Assembly (NCBI RefSeq): GCF_964355755.1
Contig: NC_092675.1
Location: 14,895,312 to 14,959,311, forward strand
Direction: 5' to 3'
Source: Antedon mediterranea
Lineage: Eukaryota; Echinodermata; Crinoidea; Comatulida; Antedonidae
Length of the DNA stretch: 64,000 nt
Shown here: positions 40,101-52,100 of the stretch, in pieces
Layout: the number at the start of each line of letters is the position of its first letter
How positions within the stretch are numbered: position 1 is the stretch's first letter
The notes under the pieces: generated by a model
What the model was told of the DNA's origin: nothing
Seen by the model: the letters and a program-made list of their open reading frames with translations, nothing else
Database searches by the model: none
Made by a program: the position numbers and the translations under genes

Positions 40101-43100
40101 ATGCTATTGAATCAGTTATAATGTTATTTGCTTAAAATGTCTAGTTTGAATGATTTGGGAGAAAATGGGATAGCCGCGATGTTGAATGATGCCAGAGCCT
40201 GTGGAATGTATGTAGAAAACTTGGATGATATTTTGACCGAAAATTTGCTGTCCGGCTCGATCATCGCTATCGTTATTTATTTTCAACTTTAACGATTTGA
40301 AAATTTAAGGCAACTAGTCATAACATTTCGTCGACGGGAAAACAGGCTTTAGGCTATTGGCACAAAAGAAAACAGTTCTGTAGGCTAGCCTATATTAAAT
40401 ATGGTCTATAAAACCCACTATATTCAGATAATTATATCACAAGAATCGACTTCCCAAAACGCCTCAGATGCTATCTGTGGGCGTCTAGAAAAAAAAATTT
40501 CCGGGGGAGCATGCGAACCCCCTAGATGATTATTTTCCCATATCAGCCTCCTCTTTATCAAAATCCTAGATCCACCCCTGAAAATGACTGAGAGACCTTG
40601 TTTTGCCCTCAAATGACTCGGATACAGGTTTCTAATTGCCAAGTTGCAAATTAAGGGGTGAAATTACAGGTTCCCTATATATCGAAAACCACTAAGACTA
40701 GAGAGTTAATTTTGTCAAAACTTGTTCAGAATGTAGATATTTATATTTGCTCTAACGAAACATTTTACAAAAAAATGACCGGAAATACAACAATTGACCC
40801 TCGACCCCATTTCATCAATGTTTGCATACATAAGTCACTAATATGTCTGTAGAAACTTTGTTTTGGACTCAAAGAACTTCCTATAGTCCCATGACTGCTT
40901 TGTAATTCCCAAAATCACATCTTTGTCACGCACCTTGAAGATATGCAAATTATTATATAGTACAAGTTATGTGTTATGTTGTTCGATTTATATAATGCTT
41001 TACAATCAAGAGATTGTCCCAAAGCGCTGAGAGAAAAAACAGAAGGAAATTACAAAGAAAAAAGATGGGTTTTTAAGAGTGTTTTGAAACTATGATAGAG
41101 GATGCATTTTTAATAGGATCAGGAAGAATTGTTCCACAGTTTAGGAGCTGCAACTGAAAAAGCGCAAACTGAAGATCTACGTATAATTAAATTAGAAATA
41201 TATGATGGGGATTTGTCGTAAAGAAAACGAAATGTTTTTTATAGGCCTATAAATAATATATTGATACAGTATCACATTTTAGCGATATAATACTGTCACT
41301 GTCATAGTCGTTTGAAATAGCATAGTACATGTATCGATACACCATTAAAACGTTTATATTGTTTGTAATTATTAATTAATACAAATGTTGAGAAGCAACT
41401 GTTTATTTGTATAGTTTGCTTCTATATATATAGTCCAGTCATTTTAGCCCAAAATTTAGCCAAACTTGGAACAAATTGCAACAGAATTTTTTTCACCGCA
41501 ATGCATTTCTTTGAGGTCCTCAGAACACCATACTAAAAGTCCCAAAATATCCCAATGGGGGAAAGACGTCTAATTTGCATAAATCCAAAATTGCCGCCAA
41601 AATTCAATATTTTGACATATTTTGACTTGTAGACGACCTATTTGATTGTTTTAAAGTTGCAGAGTAGGGCATTGGCCCATGGGCTTTCATTTGAAAAAGG
41701 GTACAATGATTTAGGACTGGTTAATTTGCATATTAATTTGAATAGAATAGAACAAGTATTGATGAGAAGTGTTAAGACTGACAGCATTTTGGTCAGAGAC
41801 TAACACTAACTAAAAAATTGTGTGTAGTTACATTGCGGCAAACAGCGATGTCAATCCTTCATGAATTCCATAAAGAGAAACAACAAGAAAATACTAAAGA
41901 TGAGAAGCTGAGAATCATCAAAACTGCAGGTAAACTCATAGAGAGTGATGTTAAGTCCATTGATCCTCAAACAGATGTTTATCCAACCTTAGATATGATT
42001 GAAAGTGTCGATTGTGCTGTGGATCATATTCCAGAGACATTGCAGGTATTCTTGCGGACCATGTTTGCCGGTAGAAATGTTGACTTAAAGCTTGCTGCAA
42101 TAGGACAGGCTATTATGCAGGCAATACGTCCAAGAGCCATGCTAACACCACCCCAATTTGGCTTAGGTGTACAGATGCACCACCACTTTGCATCAAAGTT
42201 CTTATTTCGATATGAGCGAAATGCAGCAGTCTCTCCTGGAAATGACTTGTCAGGTAATCCACAAGAAAGTCATGTTCAATTTGTGGCTGGCAATGTTGAT
42301 CATAATGTATCAACAATAGATGGCACAGGAACCTTTCATGGGATGGAAATTATTGCTGCTGTTACACCTCGATCAAATACATCATATAAACCTATTCCAA
42401 GAGCTCACGTTACCACCGACGAGATTGCAAAAGTAGGCCGCATCAAAATTGAATTTTTCACGATCTCGCCACAAACCACACCGTTAACATATCTGCCACT
42501 TACTTACAGATCAGTAGAAGATCCTACATCACAACTAGATATGCTGTGGAAGACATCTTTACTGCTTCACATCCCTAGACCAGCATGGTCAGGTATCATC
42601 TGTCTGTCACGTTTCTACCAATGATTGATCTAGACCCAAGTGATCCATCCTGTATTTATTCTACTATGAAGTTTATATCAGCTCAAGCAAAACAGCAAAA
42701 TGTAACTCCCATCCTCACATTTGACCAACCCATTTACTGGAAGGCCTTGACCATTATACAGTCTCAACCAGCTAGCAGTGATCTGAAGCGCATAGTTCTC
42801 TGACTCGGTGGGTTCCACATGGAAATGAGTTTCCTGGGCAGTATTGGACACCTCATGGCAAGTTCAGGATTGCAAGAGCTTCTAGAAGTTGTGTATGCAG
42901 GTAACGCTGTACGTCATATGCTGACAGGCAAAGCTGTTTCCAGAGCAGTCCGTGGTCACTTGTTAGTTGACGCTGCATTGAACACTATTCTTATAACAAA
43001 GGCCTACAATGTCAACCAACTGCAGACGTAATTGTTGAACACACAGGCAGTAAAGACAATGTTGAAGTGCCAGACATGGAAGTAGATGTTGATATTGAAA

Positions 43101-46100
43101 AGAATTCTGCGCGGATGGTAGACGGTGGTGATACATATAGACATTGACAGAATTGCACAAAGTATCCATATGACAACCATCCAGGTAGATGCTAACTCTG
43201 AGTGGACGGTGGTCAGCTGTAATGTGCCATCACAGGAGGATGTGGATGATCATCTTGATAGTTTGAAAGAAAGTGTATTGATGCCGACAACAGAGGTACC
43301 TTTAGAAAATCAAGAAATCTTTCACAATGCCCAAGTGACAACAATAGAAATAGATGGTGAATGCACAGAGAAGGGAGATCCAACTATTGGAATAAGAGAT
43401 GCTGTTGGTCAAAATGTTGATACCATCAATCAAGCCACCGACTTAGCAGAAGCAAGACAACTCTATGAGGAGGCAATGTCTTTTGCATTGTCAGCAGAGG
43501 AAGTGTGTAAAGCGGATGTGTTGAAAAGAATTAGATGCAAATTTAATGATCTCAGACAAACAATGACATCTAAGACGGCTATTCTTTGGTTCCAGTACAT
43601 GGACATGGTGAGCATTCTCCAACGCTTTATCAAGGCTGAACGAACCGCAAACTGGGAATTACATCTCCAAACTGTTTACGCCATGTTGCCATACTTTGCC
43701 GCCTCTGGCCATGCTCTTTATGCCAAATGTGCATATGTATACCTGTAAAAAATGCTCAGTCTACAAGAAACCCATCCAGATGTTTACCACAAATTTCAGG
43801 AAGGTTATCATGTTGTGAGAAGGAGTGACAGGTTTTGGGCAGGCTTATCATCCGATTTAATTATAGAACAAGTATTGATGAGAAGTGTTAAGACTGATGG
43901 TGGGCTCACAAGAGGAAAAGAATAACTCACTATTTAACATAGCTAATGGCATGGCAGCACAAAAAGGAGTCAATGTTGAAAGATCAAGAGAAATGGTTAA
44001 AAAATCTGTAGAAGATTTCAAATTCCGAAAAGCTGACCAAGCAGTCACACTAGCATCACGGTCAACTGTAAAGGTATTGGGTAAATCTGTTACGGTTGAT
44101 CCCCAGCTGTTATTCCAGCGACTTATTACTATTCGAGATCGCTACCAAGATGTGCCATCTCTGTTCCAGTATGAACTCTGTAGTTATCCTCCTGCATTGT
44201 TTGATTCATCTTGTCTCCCACTGCAACCAAAGAAGGCAGTTCTAGCTGATACCCTTTGGAAAGCTATGTCAGAAGAGCAATGCAAACCCAGTGAAGAGCT
44301 CCAGTATGTTCTTGATGGCGGGGCATTGATCCATAGAGTGCCATGACCTCGAGGATCTACTTTTAAGAGTGTGAGCCAGCTATACGTTAGATATGTGACA
44401 CAGAAATATGGCCGAGCTGCCATTGTGTTTGATGGATATAGCGATGATCCAACAATTAAAGATGCAACTCACGTTCGGAGAACAGCAAATTGTATCGGCG
44501 TTACAGTGCACTTCACAGGTGAAATGGTTCTCCAATGTAAGAAAGAGGAGTTTCTGAACAACAAAATCAACAAACAGCGATTCATTTGTTTTGTAAGTGA
44601 CAATCTAGAAAGAGCAGGCTGCACCGTAACCCATGCGAAGTATGATGCTGATGTCCTTATTGTCCAGACAGCTGTTGCGTCTGCCAGAAACAAGGATACC
44701 GTTGTAATAGGAGATGACACAGACCTGCTAGTTCTTTTACTTCACCATGCTGAAATGAATGCACATGAGCTTTTTCTGAGATCTGAGCCAAAAAAGTCAG
44801 GACAACGAACCAAATCGTGGTGTATTAAGCAAACAAAGGAGTCACTAGGCTCTTTTATATGTGATAATATTCTATTCATCCACGCCTTCCTTGGCTGTGA
44901 TGTGACATCACGTCCATTTGGATTGGGGAAAGGCTTAGCTGTTAAGGAAATAAAGAAAGTGAAATTTCGTGAACAAGCTGAGGTCTTTAACTCTACAGAA
45001 GCAACAAAAAAGGAGCTACTGTAGTAGAAGCTGAGGAAAGGGCATTTGTATCCCTTTATGGTGGAAGAGATTTAGAAGGATTAGATGCTCTACGCTATAG
45101 AAAGTTTTGTGAACAAATCTCCAAGGGAACTTCACATGTGGAGCCCCAAACATTGCCATCAACCTCTGCCGCTGCTGTTTATCACAGCCTCCGTGTGTAT
45201 TTCCAAATAATGCAATGGAAAGGAACAAACAGAAATATGAAGCCAGAGGAATGGGGATGGCATATTGTAGATGGTAAATATCTACCTAAGCAGACTGATA
45301 AATCCCCAGCACCATCTGAACTGCTGAATGTCATCTGCTGTGGTTGTAAGACTCAGTGCAATACGAAAAGGTTTACATGTCGACACCATGGTCTCTTCTG
45401 TAGTGGTGTGTGTACAGAGTGCAGAGGAATAAGCTGCAGGAATTCCGAGCCACCAGATTTGCGTGAAAATTGATTGATGCTATTAGTGAGCAAGATGTTT
45501 AAAGAGCAAATGACTTAAGAAACAAATAAATAGCAACATGACTTTATTGAACTATGATTATTTTGATAACTCCATGCATAACTTTAAACGAGATACAAAC
45601 TTTGGAAAAGACTTTTATTCAGCTTTTTACACAGATGTCTATTTCACCAAATATCCATCTGATATGCATAAACGTTCTAAACATGCTTGGATCTCCTCTA
45701 CCAAGAAGTCTTACTATTCTTTCTACTTGAAAATGTATGAACAAATTTAGTCTATATTCATAAAACCATTAGATAATAGGATTTATGTACATATTTGGCA
45801 GCTATTTAAAAATATGCAAATTAATATGCAAATTAACCAGTCCTAAATCATGTTACCCTTTTTCAAATGAAAGCCCATGGGCCAATACCCTACTCTGCAA
45901 CTTTAAAACATTCAAATAAGTCATCTACAAGTCAAAATATGTCAAAATATTGAATTTTGGCGGCCATTTTGGATTTATGCAAATTAGACGTCTTTCCCCC
46001 ATTGGGATATTTTGGGACTTTTAGTATGGTGTTTTGGGGACCTCAAAGAAATGCATTGCGGTGAAAAAAATTCTGTTGCAATTAGTTCCAAGTTGAAAGT

Positions 46101-49100
46101 TAAAATGACTGGACTATAACAGTAGGCAGTGGTGGATCTAGGATCTGACAAAGATGGGGGGAAAACGAGCGGGGCCGAGCCTCAGAAAAATTTTGAACAA
46201 ATCGATGCTTACACACTGTTTAATAGGCTAGAGCAACTGTTTCCATCACATTTAATAACAAATGTTACATAATGTAAATTCTTCCTAAATACTGTACTGA
46301 TCATTTTTGACGAACTAGTAATATACTTTGATCGAAAAACACTTCAAATGAAATGAATATTTGGTAATGCGGTACTCCGAAAATTCCTTGATAGTGCATG
46401 TGTTGTGTACTGTGTTTTGGTGGTCTGTTAACCTAAGATATATAACCACAGCTGGGTGAATAACTCAATGTAATTTAGTATACAATGATTGCAGTAATCA
46501 CCGTGTATATAACACAAATTAATAAAACGCCAATACGCCACACTTTTTTTTCGGCCGTGTACATACAAGACATTTCATGTTTATTTTGTGCCTATGGGCC
46601 TGTTTCTGCTGAGCAGAAATAATCGATTATTAACCGTTTATTTTTTTAATCGATTATTTTTGGGCAGCAGAAACGGCGCAAAATAAAATAACCGATTAAA
46701 AATAACCGATTAAAAACACTCAATCCATTGCGTGTTTTAATCGATTATTTCTTGTTTTAACCGATTATTGCGGAGCAGTTTTGAGCTGCAACACAAATAG
46801 CGATTATCGTGACGTCATATTTTACCCGAGGTCAACTCGTGAATATGGGGAAAAACCACAGAGTCGACCATGCTGTTTATTCGCGGGAGTACGATCGAAG
46901 CATCAACAACAACATGTGGACTGACGAAATAACGCGCTATGTAATCATTTTGTGGGGGGAAGAAAAAACAAGTGGAAGGCTGCAGGGCAATAAAAAAGAC
47001 TCACAAATGTATAAAAAAATTGCAAAATCTGTTGAGAAGGAGTTTAATGTGAAGCTAACCGTGTTACAGATCACGAATAAATTGAAGAATCTGCGGCGAC
47101 AATTTACTGTCGCCAAAGACAACAATGAAAAGTCGGGGAGGGAAAGGATAACATGTCCTTTCTACGACCTCCTCGACAATATCCTCGGAGATCGTGCATT
47201 GCACAATCCCCCTCACGTAATGGAAGGGGGACAAAGACTGAATGCAGAAGAGAACCAGGGTAAGTAGGCTACATCTATAAATAAATCATCGCCGATCGAT
47301 TGTTAAAGCCTACTAGGGTGTGGCCATGCCTGTCTCCCATAGTGATGATAGCACTGGCCTACCCTATCTAGACTAGCCTAGCTAGGCCTAGACCTACTTT
47401 ACTTAATTATTAATAATAATAAAACCCCAATATTAATATATGACTGTGATTAAAATCGCTTGAAACTTTTCTTTATTTACTACAACTTTAGCCGGCCTCC
47501 ATCTTTTAATCCCCGACATACAGTATATTGTAGCCCCAGACTAGATTGTTCAGTGCCTAAACTAAGCAATATTTAATTTTCATTTCTATAACTACTGATC
47601 CTTCTGTAGTGTTGGGTTAAATACTATAAATAATATTACTAAATAGTTTCGCCTTTTTTCCTTCAGATTTTGACCGTCAAGCTATTGACAATACAACAGG
47701 TAATAATGACAACAATATTCATTTGTAGAAACTAAATACAGTAAAATGGCATATTTATTGATTAATATAATTAATGGTGTTAAGTGGTTCTCATCTTTTC
47801 TTGTGTTTAAATAATATGGTAATGTTGCATTTTATATAGATGACAGTGAATTAGATGGCAGTAATGCAGATGCAGAAAGTGTTGATGAAAGTGTTGATGA
47901 CAGTATTGAGGATCCAAGGGAAAATCAAGACCAACCAGTACAAAATGCTGGTGAGTAATAACTATATTCATTATATAATTAATTCTGTATATGAATATTT
48001 GTATGTGAAATCACAAATAATTACTAAACGTAGTCAATATGCTTGCAATGCAGCATCTGAAGGTAATTTTTTCTTATTACTTTTAGGTGCACAGCCACTA
48101 AAAAAAAAACCCAAAAAAACAAAGCTGGAACAATCGTTTAAGTTGCTGACTGACATGATGTCCAAGCAGGATGAACAACTTGAAAATCGGCTGCTGCGAC
48201 AAACCGAAGAACAGCAGCAATGGATGCAGCGGATGGCTGAAGCAGCAGAAAAGAGTAGGAGGGAAGAGCATGCCAGGATGATGGACCTGTTCAAGATGAT
48301 GGTACAGCAGCCACATCAACAGCCACAATATTATCCACACCAACAGCCACAATATACGCAACAAAGAACAGGTCAAGCACAATATACACAGCCACCACCA
48401 TATCAAGGGTATAGCTTGCTGGAAAACCGTACACACAATTCACCAAATCCAATCAATACGATGCAAGCAACACCATTCCAACGTTCACAAGCACCTCATA
48501 CTTTAACTCGCCCACCTCATAATTTAACTCGCCCACCTCATACTTTAACTCGCCCACCTCATACTTCCACTCGCCCACCAACCGATGAAGACATCCCAAC
48601 ATATTTGTCCATATAAATTCATCCAGATCTTTCAAAAATGAATGCAATAGTTATACAGTATCAACAAAATGTTTTTTTCAACATTTACAGGTTTCTCTTT
48701 TTTTTTATTTTTTCATAAAAATCCCATTCCCTACGTTTTGTAAAAATATTGCATAAATAGTACTGTACTTTTACAACGTTAAACCAGGTCATTCCTATGT
48801 ACATTTTATGGTAAATAATGATAAGAAAGAAACACTGCACTACCTAATGTATGTTTGGGGTTATAGCAGACTTCATAAATTATTAGAATCAACTTATTTT
48901 CCACATTTTTAATCATTTAAAGACTGAACAGTTATCGCAATATTATTACATTAAATGTAGTTTGTGACCTTAAATTAGGTCTAAAAAAAGTAGGGAACAC
49001 GAATTTAAACTACTTTCCAAACTGCAATATTTTACCTCAGTGATTTAACTTATTTTCTCTAGAACAGAACTTTTGTAGGAAAATTGATTGCATGCTTAAA

Positions 49101-52100
49101 TTATTTACCATAATTGCATTATTAGTTATTAGTTTTAGATGTTTATTTTTAAACAAAATATTTTTACGCCGTATTATTTGTCTTTCAACAAGGTATTTTT
49201 CTACATATTTATAGCATGTTTATAACATACATAGTGGTGTTGTATAAAAAAAAAATGTTTGCGTCCAGAAAGAAAACACAGTAGATATACAACAGAAATT
49301 TAGTAGGAAAAGTGATTGCATGCTTAGATTATTTACCGTAATTGCATTATTAGAAACCATGTATATTTTTTTAGATGTTTATTCGTTCATTTTGGAAAAA
49401 AGTTATAAATTAACAACCAATATTTGTTTTTAACAAAGTATTTTTCTACATAGTTATAGCATGTTTTAAATATAATATATATATAGGTCTAGTGTGTTGT
49501 ATAAAAAAAACATTCAGAAAGAAACCTCATTACTTCTAAACTGCAATATAAAACTTGACTGTGTGGTGTAATTTCAAAAAATTACAAAAGAGCTTTACAA
49601 ATAGTGTTATATTTATACTGTATATGTATTACCTTTATTCTATTTAGAAACTGAATAGTTTAATTTGCAAATAAATCACTTGGAGTAAAGTGATCAGAAA
49701 TAGTTTTTATATTTGGTGCAAGTTACAATAGTTTGTTATTGCAGTTCTAATGTCTAACGCATCTGGGGCTGGATTATCAAAAACATTAATATTGTTTGCT
49801 TCATCTTCAATGGGAAAATCAGGCATTGCTTCTTCTATTGCATCATTTTGTTCAATACAAAAGTTGTGCAGTACACAGCAACTGCTCACGATCAAAGGGA
49901 CTTTTGAAATATGCATGTCATTTCGACGCATTAACATCCTCCACCGGCCTTTAAGGATACCAAAGGCACGTTCAACAACCATACGGGCTCTGCTTAGCCT
50001 GTAATTGAACACACGTTGTCTCCTGTTAAAGTTACCACGCTCTGGAAAGGCTTTCATGAGCCATGGCATCAAAGGGTAGGCTGGGTCACCGATAATAAAC
50101 ACCGGCACATCCACACCATCAATTTGAAGGGAAGTGTTCTGGAATGAATAAAAATATATAATGGGTTAAATAAATATTAAAAGTCTCAATAAATTTGCTT
50201 TTTTAAACCTATTTTATCGTACTTACCCTTGGAAATAACTGTCCCCCCTGACCTCGTTCATATATGGAAGAATTCCTTAGTACCCGGGCATCGTGCACCT
50301 TCCCTGGCCACCCTACATTAACATCTGTGAACCTGAAACCAACAAGAGAACGCCTAAATTAAGAATATGGTAGGTATAGAATTAATTTTGAGGATTAGCA
50401 AATTAGTATTTGCCATTTCTTTAGAACAAACTGATACACTTCTGTTGACTGACAATATGACTTTATTCTATATCTTCCATAGTATAATACAAATTTTGAA
50501 AAAGAATATCAGGATATCCCATTAAGTTGATACAGTATATAAAATTAAGAGTACCTATTTCCGGTGTTTCAAAAATTTAATTTACAAACTATGCATTTTA
50601 ATGTATTGAAATATGGAAAGGGTACCTTAATTTGTTATCCACAACTCCTTGTAGGATCATCGAGTACCAACCCTTGCGGTTGTAGTAGTCGGCAGGTGAA
50701 AAGTGTGGTGCTTTTATAGGAATATGAGAGCCATCAATTGCTCCAGCACATTGTGGGAATCCAAGTTCATTGAATCCCACAATTGTGGCCCTCAACCTTT
50801 CCTCCGTAGGCCAAACAATATAGTTGTTATACATTGTGTCTACTAAGGCTTGGCAAACCTCCTGTACAACACGGCACACAGTTGATCTATGCACACCAAA
50901 CAAATTGCCTATTGTTCTCAGTTCACAGCAAGTTGCCAGTCTCCATAAGGTCATTCCCACTAACTTTTCAACACTCATGCCATTCCCAAGGTTTGAATCC
51001 TCTCGTTGTAGAGTTGGCCGCAATATATTGCACAGAACTTGAAAAGATTCTGAAACGCATAAGTATTGTCATGTTCAACTCCTTTTTTGTAAGAGCCGGT
51101 ATTAATTTATAATTAATGTTATTTATTAGTTTTGGTAAGCCTGCCCGGCCGTGGTGGTGGTAGACTGAAAATAGACCAAATATAAATCGAGATGGATTTA
51201 TAGCCTAGCTAGGCTCTACTTACTTAGTCCGGTCATACCTACAATTGTAATGCTGGCTATATAAACAAAAGAAAAGTTGGCCTAGGGGAGGCTAGTTTTT
51301 AAAAACTTACCTTATCAACACTACTAGACTTCCTAGACTAGTACTAGTACTTACTACTTACTAGGCCTAGCTAGGCTAGGCCTCTTTAGTATTTTAGTAT
51401 TTATTTAGTATTTAGGTTTTTTTATTAAATTACTACAGCTGTATTATATTCATATTTAATACCTTGGGACATTCTGAAGTTTTCTTTCCATAGCTGTTCT
51501 GTGTAACGTTGGCACACCGTTACATCCCACCAGTCCAGGCTAACAATGTTTTGCCTTGGCCTTACTACTCTCCTCTGCCTGTCCTCGTCGTTGTCGGTAG
51601 ATGTACCAAGAAGTACTGCGGCAGCGAAAATAGTCCTCCTTCTTGCTCGCCTACGTGCCCTTATTATATTCCACACAACATCATTATTCCGCTGTATTTG
51701 CTGGTAGATGTTTAGTGGGTTGACACGCAGTTCTTGATTAAAAGCCCAGAAAAGGGATATCAGTAATATAGCATTACGAAAAAGGTCCATTTTAAACACA
51801 TGTGCGAAAGAGACAGCAAGCGCAGGGCGATGTAAACAAAACAACTCAGGTCAACCAAAAACTTCCGGAATTTGAATTGCGTTGTGGGTAATGATGACGT
51901 GATTTTAAAAACCGATTACCCGAATAACCGATTAAAGTAGTAGCAATTTTCAATTGCAACGCGATTATTTTTGTGGTTTGCGGTGACTGGAAAAAATCGA
52001 TTATTTTGATTTTTTCAGCAGAAACAGACCCTATGAAATAATAAAATAACACCATGTTTCTCGTTTATTTTTATCGTTTATACTGCATATAATATATTAT

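Larger units (their letters stand above)
46596..52031. mobile_element. Complete Harbinger (PIF/Harbinger) transposon, 5.4 kb
   Basis: Inverted ends GGGYCTGTTTCTGCTGA (46596 onward; mirrored to 52031) with a 3-bp TAT duplication (46593-46595, 52032-52034). It carries the two genes expected of the superfamily in convergent order: a Myb/SANT-like DNA-binding protein (+, 46845-48616) and a DDE transposase (-, 49707-51790). Both can be spliced into intact frames with canonical sites. Both ends hold clusters of AATCGATTATT/TAACCGATTA words. Likely autonomous or very recently so. Confidence 0.93.

Noticed and set aside
45538-45750. 70-codon frame after the nuclease pseudogene
   Set aside because: Lies between the coding end and the right inverted repeat, aromatic-rich, no recognised motif; probably 3' untranslated.
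48034-48436. Minus-strand frames across the Myb-like protein's last exon
   Set aside because: Antisense of the Q/E-rich coiled coil; they give Leu/Cys/Ser-rich strings with no domain.
50824-51112. Plus-strand frames overlapping the transposase
   Set aside because: Shadows of the minus-strand DDE transposase exon, which has clear catalytic motifs and splice sites.
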